DNA of 64,000 nt from Polynucleobacter wuianus (GTDB lineage Bacteria; Pseudomonadota; Gammaproteobacteria; Burkholderiales; Burkholderiaceae). The stretch lies in contig NZ_CP015922.1 in assembly GCF_001659725.1 (NCBI RefSeq), positions 1,488,001-1,552,000 of the forward strand. The letters are read 5' to 3'. This document shows, piece after piece, positions 28,091 through 36,231 of the stretch (positions within the stretch are counted from its first letter, which is position 1; every line of letters begins with the position of its first letter). The notes beneath the pieces are model-generated. The model was not told the origin of the DNA, did no database searches, and was given only the letters and a program-made list of their open reading frames with translations. The position numbers and the translations under genes are program-made.

Positions 28091-28773
28091 CTGCAGGTTT
28101 AAATGTAAGCCCCTACCAAGGAGTCTTCTTTGATTTGGATGGCACATTGGCCGATACCGCTCCAGATTTGGTAGCGGCTACAAACAAGCTCCTCATCGCT
28201 CGCAATTTAGCCCCAAAGCCATATGAGTTTCTGAGGCCCTATGCATCAGCTGGCGCCCGTGGACTTCTTGAGGGCGCATTTGGTATTAGCACAGACCATC
28301 CAGACTTCATAGCTTTGCGTGATGAATTTTTTACCAACTATGAAAAAGCTCTCTTGGTCGAAAGCAAGTTATTTGACGACATGCATCACTTACTCGATGC
28401 AATGGATCAAGCCAAACTGCCCTGGGGTATTGTGACCAATAAAAGCCAACGCTTTACCAATCCCTTAGTTGAGCTCATGGGTTTAAGTCAGAGATCCATT
28501 TCGACTGTTTCAGGCGATACAACACCTTATTCAAAGCCACATCCAGAACCGATCTTGCATGCAGCCAAAATGGCCAATGTTGACCCTACAAAATCGCTTT
28601 ATGTTGGAGACGACATCAGAGACGTTCTGGCAGGCAAGGCGGCAGGTATGCAAACGGTCGCAGCAGCCTATGGTTATTGCGGCTGCAAAGAGCCTCCAGA
28701 GGCCTGGGGTGCGGATTTCATCATCCATACCCCGCTTGATTTGTTGCAAATCATCTTTCCCAGCAAGGGATAA
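28087..28773 (+). CDS. gph: Phosphoglycolate phosphatase (HAD family)
   Basis: A 228-residue haloacid-dehalogenase phosphatase that clears 2-phosphoglycolate. The nucleophile motif is F-F-D-L-D-G-T-L-A-D-T-A (about residues 14-25). Motif II is V-T-N-K and motif III is Y-V-G-D-D-I-R-D. The ubiG-gph pairing is common in betaproteobacteria. HAD substrate range is broad, so the exact substrate is inferred from context. Confidence 0.88.
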   Translation: MTAGLNVSPYQGVFFDLDGTLADTAPDLVAATNKLLIARNLAPKPYEFLRPYASAGARGLLEGAFGISTDHPDFIALRDEFFTNYEKALLVESKLFDDMHHLLDAMDQAKLPWGIVTNKSQRFTNPLVELMGLSQRSISTVSGDTTPYSKPHPEPILHAAKMANVDPTKSLYVGDDIRDVLAGKAAGMQTVAAAYGYCGCKEPPEAWGADFIIHTPLDLLQIIFPSKG

Positions 28774-28838
28774 GGTAAAAGATATTCGGTAATTTAAGGC
28801 CAGCGGCTTTAAAATAGTGCCTCCTATGCATGAACTCT

Positions 28839-29197
28839 GGGGTCGACATGGTTTCGACGTGGATTACAAAGCATCAAGGGCATACCGAGGACCCGTTATC
28901 TCGTAAATCAATGGGAATGTAATAACTGCTAACGACGAACGTTACGCACTAGCCGCTTAATTGCGGTTGCCCCTGAACTGATTCTCTCTTGGGTCAGGTA
29001 GCGCAAGCTACATCAGGGTCATATACAAGAGATAAGACTATTTTGCGTCACGAAGAATAGTACGAAAACTTAGTGAATCGTCAGCGAGGAACGTGTCAAT
29101 CCGTGCCTAACTGATTAAATTAAACGATATGACTAAGTATGTAGAACTTGTTGTGGAGGATTTGCGGACGCGGGTTCGATTCCCGCCGACTCCACCA
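28839..29197 (+). ncRNA. ssrA: Transfer-messenger RNA (tmRNA)
   Basis: One-piece tmRNA that rescues stalled ribosomes. The 5' end starts GGGGTCGACATGGTTTCGAC and pairs with the 3' end, which carries the T-arm GGGTTCGATTCCCGCCGACT and the encoded CCACCA. The tag reading frame (28928-28960) encodes ANDERYALAA and stops at TAA, matching the betaproteobacterial ANDE...ALAA type. The 3' end doubles as the insertion site of the following island. Confidence 0.97.
29174..29197 (+). repeat. attL: tmRNA 3' end, left border of the island
   Basis: The last 24 nt of ssrA (GTTCGATTCCCGCCGACT plus CCACCA) recur in degenerate form at 56157-56179. An integrase gene lies directly downstream. The tmRNA 3' end is a well-known target of tyrosine integrases. 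Confidence 0.75.
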
Positions 29198-29218
29198 TTT
29201 TGAAGTATGTAACAGTCC

Positions 29219-29249
29219 AACGCCACCCACCAGGGTGGCGTTTTTCTTT
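29219..29249 (+). terminator. Terminator after ssrA
   Basis: CGCCACCC (29221-29228) pairs with GGGTGGCG (29233-29240) around ACCA, followed by TTTTTCTTT. It lies on the island side of attL, so the inserted element supplies the tmRNA terminator. Confidence 0.85.
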
Positions 29250-29309
29250 GTAGATAAAGGGCTGTACGCCCATTGTGGTCTTTCTAGATTCTGCTGTATC
29301 CAAATACGC

Positions 29310-29377
29310 TGGGGGTATTATTGGGGGTATCAGAGCAAAATCGAACAGGGTCAAAAACATGGTTGGGGGTATTTCTG
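29310..29377 (+). repeat. GGGGGTATT repeats at the left end, possible integrase arm sites
   Basis: The motif GGGGGTATT occurs three times: twice in a 21-bp block (29310-29330) and again at 29366. A block matching 18 of 21 positions is found near the other end (56070-56090). The placement just inside each border suggests integrase arm-type or excisionase sites. That is inference. Confidence 0.5.
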
Positions 29378-30612
29378 GAAAGCTTACGGATAAAGGGATC
29401 AAGAGCTTCATCAACCGCTCAGCCCCAGGCAGCAAGCTTGCAGATGGCCGAGGCCTTTATTTACTTATCACCCAGACCCAAACTGCTATTTGGCGCATCA
29501 AATATCGCATCGAAGGCAAAGAAAAAAGTTATTCCATAGGCGGGTATCCACAAAACAGCTTGGCTCAAGCAAGACTAGAGCTAAACGAGGTCAAAGCCTG
29601 TCTTACCAAAGGCCAGGATCCAGTCATTTCTAGGCGCCTTAATAGAGCCAATGCCGCTTCTCAGAGTGACAGCACCTTCAAGGCTGTAGCCGAAGAATGG
29701 TTCTCCATGAAAGAGAAAGAATGGAGCGCAACCCACTTCACGAAATCCAAAAGGGCTTTTGAAAGGGATGTTTATAAATCTCTGGGAGCACTGCCTATTG
29801 AAAGTATTACTCCCTCAGTTATTGCCAAGGCAATTGAGACCATTAACAAACGAGATGTTCTAGAAACTGCCACAAGAATTTTGCAGCACCTCAATGGGGT
29901 GTTTCGTTATGCCCAGGCTAAAGGTTTGTGTGAGGGTAATTCTGCTGCACCAGTGAAGGAAATTCTTCCGCGGAAGAAAACCAATGGACGGATGCCTGCA
30001 TTACTAGATTGGAATTCTTTAGGCGCCCTCTTACGCGCTGCAGATGCTGCACGCCTCTCACCATCAGTTAGAGCGGCTCATCGCCTTCTCGCATTTAGTG
30101 CAACGCGTATTAGTAACGTTGTGCAAGCTGAGTGGAAAGAATTTGATCTTGATGCAGATATTCCGATTTGGGTAATACCTCGAGCCAAGATGAAAGATCA
30201 CACGCGTATTGGTGATCACCGCATTCCTTTGGGTCCGCAAATCACTGCAGAGTTAAAGGCATGGGGGAAACTGTTTGGTAGGCGAGGTTATGTATTCCCA
30301 TCCCCCACTGGTAATCAATACATTAGCCGTGAAAGTCTAGAGAAAGCTTATCGAGTAACACTCAATATGGCGGGCAAGCATGCGCCACACGGTTGGAGAA
30401 GTGCCTTCTCAACATTAGCCAGAGACAATGGCTTTGAGCAAGATGTTGTTGAGTTGGCACTAGATCACGCGCATGGGAATGAGGTTGTAAGGGCTTATGA
30501 TCGTGGTGAAAGATTTACACAACGGATTGAGCTATATAAGTGGTGGGGGGAGAAACTGACCCATGCGCAGAATGGGGCTGAGATTATTGAGTTATCGAAG
30601 AAGGTGGCTTAG
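29359..30612 (+). CDS. Tyrosine site-specific integrase (P4/DUF4102 type)
   Basis: About 417 residues from the ATG at 29359. The N-terminal DUF4102 arm-binding domain is clear: K-L-A-D-G-R-G-L-Y-L-L, W-R-I-K-Y-R, and S-I-G-G-Y-P. The C-terminal catalytic domain has Arg in F-S-A-T-R-I-S-N-V, then H-G-W-R-S-A-F-S-T, the late H in L-D-H-A-H-G-N and the Tyr in V-R-A-Y-D-R-G-E. The frame is open from 29275, but the upstream part is the GGGGGTATT repeat zone and does not look like integrase; neither start has a strong ribosome binding site. It lies next to attL, reading inwards, and should catalyse insertion into ssrA. Confidence 0.93.
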   Translation: MVGGISGKLTDKGIKSFINRSAPGSKLADGRGLYLLITQTQTAIWRIKYRIEGKEKSYSIGGYPQNSLAQARLELNEVKACLTKGQDPVISRRLNRANAASQSDSTFKAVAEEWFSMKEKEWSATHFTKSKRAFERDVYKSLGALPIESITPSVIAKAIETINKRDVLETATRILQHLNGVFRYAQAKGLCEGNSAAPVKEILPRKKTNGRMPALLDWNSLGALLRAADAARLSPSVRAAHRLLAFSATRISNVVQAEWKEFDLDADIPIWVIPRAKMKDHTRIGDHRIPLGPQITAELKAWGKLFGRRGYVFPSPTGNQYISRESLEKAYRVTLNMAGKHAPHGWRSAFSTLARDNGFEQDVVELALDHAHGNEVVRAYDRGERFTQRIELYKWWGEKLTHAQNGAEIIELSKKVA

Positions 30613-32219
30613 CGCCCAAAAAATATACATTCCTCTAGCTCTTTAAATACCACCATATCCCTGGTTATGAAGTCAGATAAATCTGTCTTAAATTGCTCTT
30701 TACTTATACTAAATGTAACGCCACATAACTCTTTGATCGCACCGGTCTGATCCTTTAGGTTATCGTCGAAAATTTCTTTAACCAGCGCATCGTATCCATC
30801 CGAATCAAATGATAAGCCGTTAAACTTAGAGTACCCCTCCAGAACAGACTTGTCATAGAGATAATTTTCAATTTCTAAACGCTTCAGAACTCGGTGATTT
30901 GACGGATTACCTGACAAGTATTTCTCCCGATCCTCTTGGGTTGTTGTTTTCCCTGAGGCCATATCTCTATCTTTCAACACTAAAATTTCAATCTTGGAAA
31001 ATACCTTTGATAGGATTGCAATCGCGACGTTACTTCTTTGATCCAACTCAGTATTGCCGCCACTAGAAACAAAATAAGTATCTGGATGGCTTTCATAAAA
31101 AATATTGTTATAGATAATAGCGTCCAGACCTCGCTCTATTCCCTCCTTTCCGGGTTCGCCCCTACCCTCGCAATAAACAATTCTTTTGGGACTCACTAGG
31201 TGTGAAATATCATCCAACGCGATTGTAAAAATTTCCCTCCAATTTAATATGCTTCTTTTAATTGGCCTTAAAACTTGTGCCTCTGAGGCCAAATTTAATC
31301 CATCTTTGAATAGAATAATTTGGCTTTCATCTTTAAGATTTTCTTGAAGAGCCCTCAAAAAACCGATGCTATGTGTAGTTATCCATATTTGACAATCTGG
31401 ACCTATCAGCCTGTTGATCTCCAGCAATAGATTCTTTTGTATAGAGGTGTTAATGTGGAGCTCCGGCTCATCAAGCAAAAAAATAGTATCGCTGTATTCT
31501 TCCTTTCTAAGATATAGATCCAAAAGAATATCAACGACTTCTTTTTCGCCTGAGGATAAGACATTGAACTCAAATTCGCTGAAGTGGTCCAATTTTTTAA
31601 AGAAGATTGTGCCTTTTGAATCTTCTATGTCACCTAAACCGCTTACTTCGATATCCAAGCATTTTTTTAATGATTCATTTAAATCGCCAATAATCTTTTG
31701 ACGTGCCTCACTCGGCTTGCAATCCGTTTCATTTAAATACTTAGTGTATTTAATATTTAACCTTCTGTAGTTGTCCTCCATCTTGTCATCAAGATCAGAT
31801 GATGAAGTTGCTCCATAACCATTTAATTTAATCTCTGGCGTAGCTTTAGATTCGCTAACCTTTAGATTGCTGTTGTAGCGATATGGACTTCTAAATGAAA
31901 AAATAGTTTTTTCATGGCCAGTTTTCTTCTTTGCGGATTGAAGGGACTCAAAACTTCCCGTATTAAATTCAATCTCTACATTCGTATAGTCATAATTTGG
32001 CTGTCGATTCATCGAATGGTACTCAAAGCCTTTAGGAGCTTTACTTCCAATATGTCCCCATGCATTTGCGTGAAACAACATGCCATCCAATATGCTACTT
32101 TTTCCGCACCCATTTGGTCCAACGAGCACAATAATTCGCTTCGGACTATCGCCCAAATCAATAGTCAAATCAAAGAATCTCTTATATCCGTTTTTTAATC
32201 TTATCTTTTTGATTTTCAT
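30609..32219 (-). CDS. AAA ATPase with C-terminal TOPRIM-like domain (OLD/PARIS-like candidate)
   Basis: A 536-residue protein. The N-terminal ABC-type ATPase has Walker A G-P-N-G-C-G-K-S-S (34-42), the signature L-S-S-G-E (221-225), Walker B L-L-D-E-P-E-L-H (248-255) and the switch His in T-T-H-S (about 283). The C-terminal part has Y-C-E-G (Glu351) and L-K-D-R-D (Asp417, Asp419), as expected for a TOPRIM or DUF4435-like nuclease. Together these resemble OLD-family nucleases and fused PARIS AriA-AriB. It converges with the integrase gene by 4 bp, a typical cargo position. A phage-defence role is inference; the TOPRIM call is by motif spacing only. Confidence 0.7.
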   Translation of the reverse strand: MKIKKIRLKNGYKRFFDLTIDLGDSPKRIIVLVGPNGCGKSSILDGMLFHANAWGHIGSKAPKGFEYHSMNRQPNYDYTNVEIEFNTGSFESLQSAKKKTGHEKTIFSFRSPYRYNSNLKVSESKATPEIKLNGYGATSSSDLDDKMEDNYRRLNIKYTKYLNETDCKPSEARQKIIGDLNESLKKCLDIEVSGLGDIEDSKGTIFFKKLDHFSEFEFNVLSSGEKEVVDILLDLYLRKEEYSDTIFLLDEPELHINTSIQKNLLLEINRLIGPDCQIWITTHSIGFLRALQENLKDESQIILFKDGLNLASEAQVLRPIKRSILNWREIFTIALDDISHLVSPKRIVYCEGRGEPGKEGIERGLDAIIYNNIFYESHPDTYFVSSGGNTELDQRSNVAIAILSKVFSKIEILVLKDRDMASGKTTTQEDREKYLSGNPSNHRVLKRLEIENYLYDKSVLEGYSKFNGLSFDSDGYDALVKEIFDDNLKDQTGAIKELCGVTFSISKEQFKTDLSDFITRDMVVFKELEECIFFGR

Positions 32220-32267
32220 ATCAAGGTCTTTAATTTAAATTATTGATCAGTAGTCGAACAAGCAAGT

Positions 32268-32621
32268 CTAAACCCTCCTTTCAAAATGCGGAACATCCAC
32301 AAATCCCTTGAAATTCCCACCCCACCTATTCTTAGAGCTCAGACTCTCCCAATATTCACCTACCGTGCGGATTAGCTCTTTATCCCATACCAACCTACCA
32401 TTCCAGAAGAAATTGAGATCAATAGCGCAGCGTCTTAAATGGTTGCTATTCATAGTCTTTGATCTACCACTCCTGAAATAGATCTCCTGCTGCTCTGGTG
32501 AGCGCCAGAGCTCACCCCCTGTAATCACCCAACCCTCTGCAGTAGCAAACTGAATCAGCCTGGTGACGTCAATTAGAAAAGCTGCTTGTTCCGCTACTAA
32601 ACTGCTCACTTTTGAATTCAC
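32268..32621 (-). CDS. M15-family peptidase, phage endolysin-like
   Basis: A 117-residue cytoplasmic-type peptidase with the zinc motif S-N-H-L-R-R-C-A-I-D-L-N-F-F (His and Asp ligands, about residues 80-90) and the second His in D-V-P-H-F-E near the C-terminus. This is the VanY/M15 L-Ala-D-Glu or D-Ala-D-Ala peptidase fold, used by many phages to cut peptide cross-links. It has no signal peptide, so it needs a holin; the holin-like gene overlaps it by 4 bp upstream. Confidence 0.85.
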   Translation of the reverse strand: MNSKVSSLVAEQAAFLIDVTRLIQFATAEGWVITGGELWRSPEQQEIYFRSGRSKTMNSNHLRRCAIDLNFFWNGRLVWDKELIRTVGEYWESLSSKNRWGGNFKGFVDVPHFERRV

Positions 32622-33154
32622 TTCAACTCTTCTCTTCTATTCGAGCCATGCATACGCATCTCAAAGATCTTCTCTACTGATCTTCCGCCAAAGTAAGCCA
32701 GCATGACTAGTTGCCCCCATTCGCCGAGAAGCTTTACGTAGGCTTCATTGATATCTATTCCCATGGCTGAGAGCAAGGCGAACAATAGATAGGCCGTCAG
32801 GATGTAAACCAGCGTTCCTGGTCTGATGTTCTTCGATAACTTGGAGTCACTGCCCATATCTGATTGCCAGCGATTGGTTGCATTATCTTGGGAGGCTCGA
32901 TGCATCTCTGCTAGAAGCTTTGATTCCTCTATTTCAAGTTCTTTTTGCTTTAGGGTGTATTGCAAAAGGAGTTGCTCTTGTTCAATCTCTAGCTGCTTGA
33001 GCTTGATGAGGTCTTCCTGACTGGGATTATCTGGAATGCGCGCACCAATCTTGCTCTCGATGAATTCCTTGCCCTTGGCTTGGACGGCGCCTGCAAGCAG
33101 ACCAAGACCATTGACGGCCAAGGTTTGCACTAAAGATGTGATGATTGGAAGCAT
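32618..33154 (-). CDS. Holin-like protein (GTA_holin_3TM type)
   Basis: A 178-residue protein with an N-terminal hydrophobic part (about residues 5-23), a long charged coiled-coil centre (about 45-90, Glu/Lys/Leu-rich), and a C-terminal block with two membrane segments (about 112-131 and 143-158) around R-P-G-T-L-V-Y-I-L-T-A-Y-L-L-F. The Y-F-G-G-R-S-V-E-K-I end matches phage and GTA three-helix holins. It should make the membrane hole for the endolysin encoded just after it. Confidence 0.75.
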   Translation of the reverse strand: MLPIITSLVQTLAVNGLGLLAGAVQAKGKEFIESKIGARIPDNPSQEDLIKLKQLEIEQEQLLLQYTLKQKELEIEESKLLAEMHRASQDNATNRWQSDMGSDSKLSKNIRPGTLVYILTAYLLFALLSAMGIDINEAYVKLLGEWGQLVMLAYFGGRSVEKIFEMRMHGSNRREELK

Positions 33155-33195
33155 GTCATTAGCTCTTTTCTTGATGCTTATATCTAGAAGTCCAT

Positions 33196-33254
33196 CGCCC
33201 CACTACCGCCTAGGTCTTTTTGGTGTTGGCAGTGGGGCGCAGTTACGCGCGCCC
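33196..33254 (-). promoter_or_regulatory. Two mutually exclusive hairpins before the lysis genes
   Basis: CGCCCCACT (33196-33204) pairs perfectly with AGTGGGGCG (33231-33239). The overlapping GGGCGC (33235-33240) pairs with GCGCCC (33249-33254). The two stems share bases and cannot form together. No T-run follows, so whether they regulate the holin-endolysin transcript is open. Confidence 0.4.
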
Positions 33255-33334
33255 ACACACCATGGTTACTTCAACACCCGCAGCCGCACCCAAACACCTG
33301 CCGCTAGTGGTCATGGCGATGGCCTTCCCTACTG

Positions 33335-33718
33335 CTAGCGTTTCTTGACTCCTTTGGTTTCTGATGGCCCTTGCCCAAGAGCTCCTTCTAATGTCTTCTC
33401 TTGTGCTGGGAGCTGACCTTCATTCATCAGACCTTCTACAATCTCCATTAGGCGATCACCATCATCTTCGCCAAAGACTTTGGCTACGACTTCATGGCCA
33501 TACTTGGCGCATAAGCGGTCGTACTCCTGCTCTGGAGTGATAGTTGTCTTTGATGGGCGCTCGAACACCGTGACGTTCTCGCGCCCAAAGAGGTTTCGAA
33601 GGATATTGGTCTCATATGGCGGTACATGCACATGGATGGTTGTGAATGCATCCCTGCGTACTACCGCTTCCACCTCTTTAATTTGGAAGTCGCTATGAAT
33701 GAGTTCTTTGTGGTTCAT
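33335..33718 (-). CDS. Hypothetical phage protein downstream of the capsid gene
   Basis: A 127-residue protein. I take the ATG at 33716-33718 because it has an AGGAAG ribosome binding site and starts after the capsid gene stop; the longer open frame runs back into the capsid gene. No known domain was recognised. The C-terminal third is Gly/Glu/Lys-rich and low-complexity. Position directly after the major capsid gene suggests a head-associated or completion protein, but nothing in the sequence proves this. Confidence 0.6.
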   Translation of the reverse strand: MNHKELIHSDFQIKEVEAVVRRDAFTTIHVHVPPYETNILRNLFGRENVTVFERPSKTTITPEQEYDRLCAKYGHEVVAKVFGEDDGDRLMEIVEGLMNEGQLPAQEKTLEGALGQGPSETKGVKKR

Positions 33719-33729
33719 ATTGATCTTCC

Positions 33730-34776
33730 TTATTGAATGGCTAATACCGCATGGGCATTTACTCTTGAGATGGATAAAGCACAACGTAAGTTCACCATGG
33801 CGTACATGGCGAGCGTGTCATGCGGACGAATTGGGGCAACGATGTCTAAGTCGTCATCACGCAACTTCATAAAGCGCGTGTTGAGGAAATAGCAGCGCTT
33901 ACTCCACTCCACTGTGCGATTAGCCATGGCATCAAGTTCATCAAACTGCGGATCCCAGATGATCTCAACCCCTTTAAAGGCTAGGCCTGTGTTCACTCCT
34001 GCACCCACGCCAGCATCGATGTACTTGGTTTCACCTGATCCGGCAATATGAGTCACTGTCACTTGCTTACGATAGGTATCAATGAACTTGCCACCCGCGA
34101 TGATGAAATCAGGACTTCCACCATGCTTAATGCATTGTCGCCATGCAGTCTCCATCTCCCCGACTAAGTTACCTGGCGCTGTTGACGCAATGTCTTTAAC
34201 GGCGTAGTTGCGCCAGTAACTTGCTTTAGCTCGATCGATACCACCTACTGTGCCAGCATCTGGCGCTAAGCTGACTAGGGTGTCTAGGCCCACTACGGCA
34301 TCTGCGCCGTGTGAGCCGTCGCGGTGCAGCTCAAGATCTAGCTTATTAAGGAATCCTTCTCTCAGGACCTCTAATTGCTCATCCAAGAGGTTGATGAGTT
34401 GTACACGCTCGTTGTATTCCAGCTGAAAACCTCGCGCCCCACCCTCACGCACTTTGATGCCATTGCTAAATAAGCGGTCATAGTCGATATACAAGCCATC
34501 GACCGCTCTACGCCATGGGAAGGAAGCTTGCTCAGTCGTATTGCGCTTATTGAATTTGACCGTCTCCTCGCCAAATGCCCAGCTAAAGTTGCTGCCGTGC
34601 TCTTTGCGGATGTTCTCCACTACGTTCTGCTTTGCACCTAATAGGCTCTTGCGTCCTTCCATGAGTTTTTTAAGGAAAGGTCGCTCTACGGCGATTTGAT
34701 CGACCGGTAGATTGCGCAAGTACTCATCCAAGGATACCTTAGCTAACTCTTGCAAGTCTGTATTTGAAATTGGCAT
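33730..34776 (-). CDS. Phage major capsid protein
   Basis: A 348-residue protein. The central region with G-S-P-D-F-I-I-A-G-G-K-F-I-D-T-Y-R, the G-V-E-I-I-W-D-P-Q-F-D-E-L segment, and the terminal receptor-like R-C-Y-F-L-N-T-R-F-M-K-L fit the major capsid proteins found beside podovirus-type terminase and portal genes. No protease or delta-domain cleavage site is evident. The gene is separated from the portal and scaffold genes by about 3.5 kb of unrelated cargo. Confidence 0.75.
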   Translation of the reverse strand: MPISNTDLQELAKVSLDEYLRNLPVDQIAVERPFLKKLMEGRKSLLGAKQNVVENIRKEHGSNFSWAFGEETVKFNKRNTTEQASFPWRRAVDGLYIDYDRLFSNGIKVREGGARGFQLEYNERVQLINLLDEQLEVLREGFLNKLDLELHRDGSHGADAVVGLDTLVSLAPDAGTVGGIDRAKASYWRNYAVKDIASTAPGNLVGEMETAWRQCIKHGGSPDFIIAGGKFIDTYRKQVTVTHIAGSGETKYIDAGVGAGVNTGLAFKGVEIIWDPQFDELDAMANRTVEWSKRCYFLNTRFMKLRDDDLDIVAPIRPHDTLAMYAMVNLRCALSISRVNAHAVLAIQ

Positions 34777-34975
34777 ATGCCACCCCTATCAATATGTTTA
34801 TCTATTCGAATATTAGTTGGCTTCATTCCAATTGATAGAGCGTGAAGCTATCCATTGCTACGCTGCTAGTCGCGACTCTAGCTTTAACGCGGTGGCATGA
34901 AGCACTGAGATCAATTATTGGGGTGATAGGCAGGGGCTTGGGATATTTGTGGGGTTTTTATTGATATTTTGAATA

Positions 34976-34990
34976 TAGTTGCATAGCTAA
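34976..34990. promoter_or_regulatory. MarR operator copy 1
   Basis: TAGTTGCATAGCTAA is found just before the marR-type gene and again at 35451-35465 before the next gene. It resembles the TTGCAT-type half sites of MarR regulators. Repeated perfect copies at two promoters suggest the operator of the adjacent regulator. Confidence 0.65.
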
Positions 34991-35430
34991 TGAATATGTA
35001 TTACACTACCTTCATGTTTGAACAATGTCTCTATTTCAATACCACCAGCCTAGCTCGTCAGCTAGAGCGGGAGTGGACGGGTGCTTTTAAGCCTTTTGGG
35101 CTTACCCCTTCTCAGGCTTTTATGCTCAGAGTGGTTTTAGATAAAGCACCGCTACTGCAAAGTGAATTGGCTAAGGAGATGAATATTAGCCGCCCTACTG
35201 CTACCCGCGCTTTGGATGGCTTGGAGCGCCTGTCTTTAATTAAACGGCAAGCATCTGAGAAAGATGGCCGGGAGCAAGAGATTCATCCGACCAAAAAAGC
35301 CATGGAGATGAAAGATGCCATTAATTCTGCCAGTGTAGCCGTAGCTAAACGCCTTAAAAAATCACTTGGAACCAGTCATTTTGAAGAAGCTGTAGATCAA
35401 ATTAGAGGTATTAGCTCAGCCCTGAAATGA
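34990..35430 (+). CDS. MarR-family transcriptional regulator
   Basis: A 146-residue winged-helix protein. The DNA-binding part is L-T-P-S-Q-A-F-M-L-R-V-V, L-L-Q-S-E-L-A-K-E-M-N-I-S-R-P-T-A-T-R-A-L-D-G-L-E and the wing R-Q-A-S-E-K-D-G-R-E-Q-E-I. Identical 15-bp sites before it and before the following DUF2917 gene suggest self-control and control of that operon. Start is either 34990 or the Met at 35014. Likely cargo inside the phage-like backbone, as it is on the opposite strand. Confidence 0.88.
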   Translation: MNMYYTTFMFEQCLYFNTTSLARQLEREWTGAFKPFGLTPSQAFMLRVVLDKAPLLQSELAKEMNISRPTATRALDGLERLSLIKRQASEKDGREQEIHPTKKAMEMKDAINSASVAVAKRLKKSLGTSHFEEAVDQIRGISSALK

Positions 35431-35450
35431 GCTCTTTTTTATTTCCCTAA

Positions 35451-35465
35451 TAGTTGCATAGCTAA
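35451..35465. promoter_or_regulatory. MarR operator copy 2
   Basis: Second perfect copy of TAGTTGCATAGCTAA, in the gap between the MarR-type gene and the DUF2917 gene and 34 bp before the start codon of the latter. Confidence 0.65.
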
Positions 35466-35498
35466 CTTGTTGTTATGTAAAGTCAAATGGAGAATCAA

Positions 35499-35804
35499 AT
35501 GAAAATTGAACTAGGAAATACCACCCTTCGTGTAACCGAAAGCAATAAAGTGAGTTTTTCACAGGCGAAAAATGTAAGCCTTGAATGTGTTCATGGAGAT
35601 ATCTGGCTAACCTTCAATGACTTACAGGGTGATTTTTTACTCACCAAGGGGGAGCGACTCATTATTCCAAGCAACGGCATAGCCCTGATTCAAGGACTAC
35701 CGGCGGCAACAGTGAAATTCTCCAACCCTCAAATGGCACCAAGCCACTTAGCGAGGCTATTGAACTCAATACGCAATCATTTTTTAATCGCAGTAAGCCC
35801 ATAA
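35499..35804 (+). CDS. DUF2917-domain protein
   Basis: A 101-residue protein with the DUF2917 pattern: L-E-C-V-H-G-D-I-W-L-T, D-F-L-L-T-K-G-E-R-L-I-I-P-S and a G-x-A-x-I-Q-G end, a small beta-rich cupin-like fold. The function of the family is unknown. I prefer the ATG at 35499 because a GGAG ribosome binding site lies about 8 nt before it; the ATG at 35487 overlaps that site. It follows a putative MarR operator and precedes a tautomerase gene by 14 bp. Confidence 0.75.
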   Translation: MKIELGNTTLRVTESNKVSFSQAKNVSLECVHGDIWLTFNDLQGDFLLTKGERLIIPSNGIALIQGLPAATVKFSNPQMAPSHLARLLNSIRNHFLIAVSP

Positions 35805-35818
35805 ACAAGGAGAACAAC

Positions 35819-36208
35819 ATGCCAATCTTGAACGTAAAAGTCAGCGGACAAAAGAATATTGTCACTACCAAAGCGATACATGAACTATTGCTAGACCTCA
35901 CCCACCTCATTCTAGGCAAAAAGAAGGAAGTAACCGCTATTGCAATTGACTATGTAGATCCTGAATGCTGGATGGTTGGCGGCAAGTTATTAAGCGAACA
36001 AGGTAAGAATAGCTTTTACTTTGATATCAAGGTAACAGATGAGACCAACACTAAGGATGAGAAGGCTCGGTATATCAAAGAGGCCTTTGATGGGTTTGAG
36101 CGCATCTTAGGCAATCTGCATGAAGAGAGTTATATCTACGTGCAGGATGTTAGAGCTGCTACATACGGATATGGCGGAAAGACCCAGGAATATCGATACC
36201 ACCAGTAG
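35819..36208 (+). CDS. Tautomerase-family protein
   Basis: A 129-residue protein beginning M-P-I-L-N-V-K-V, where Pro becomes the catalytic N-terminal residue after Met removal. A V-x-A-I-A-I-D-Y-V-D-P-x-x-W segment and the M-V-G-G-K strand fit the 4-oxalocrotonate tautomerase/MIF superfamily. An AAGGAG site precedes the ATG. It lies last in the MarR-DUF2917-tautomerase unit, so its substrate may be the signal sensed by the regulator; that is inference. Confidence 0.75.
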   Translation: MPILNVKVSGQKNIVTTKAIHELLLDLTHLILGKKKEVTAIAIDYVDPECWMVGGKLLSEQGKNSFYFDIKVTDETNTKDEKARYIKEAFDGFERILGNLHEESYIYVQDVRAATYGYGGKTQEYRYHQ

Positions 36209-36231
36209 GCACTCACCCCTTCGCACTGGTC

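Noticed and set aside
33036..33338. 100-residue plus-strand ORF in the capsid-holin gap
   Set aside because: It runs partly antisense to the holin gene, covers the hairpin region and has no ribosome binding site.
33719..33784. 22-residue extension of the gene after the capsid
   Set aside because: It overlaps the capsid gene end and lacks a ribosome binding site; the ATG at 33718 has one.
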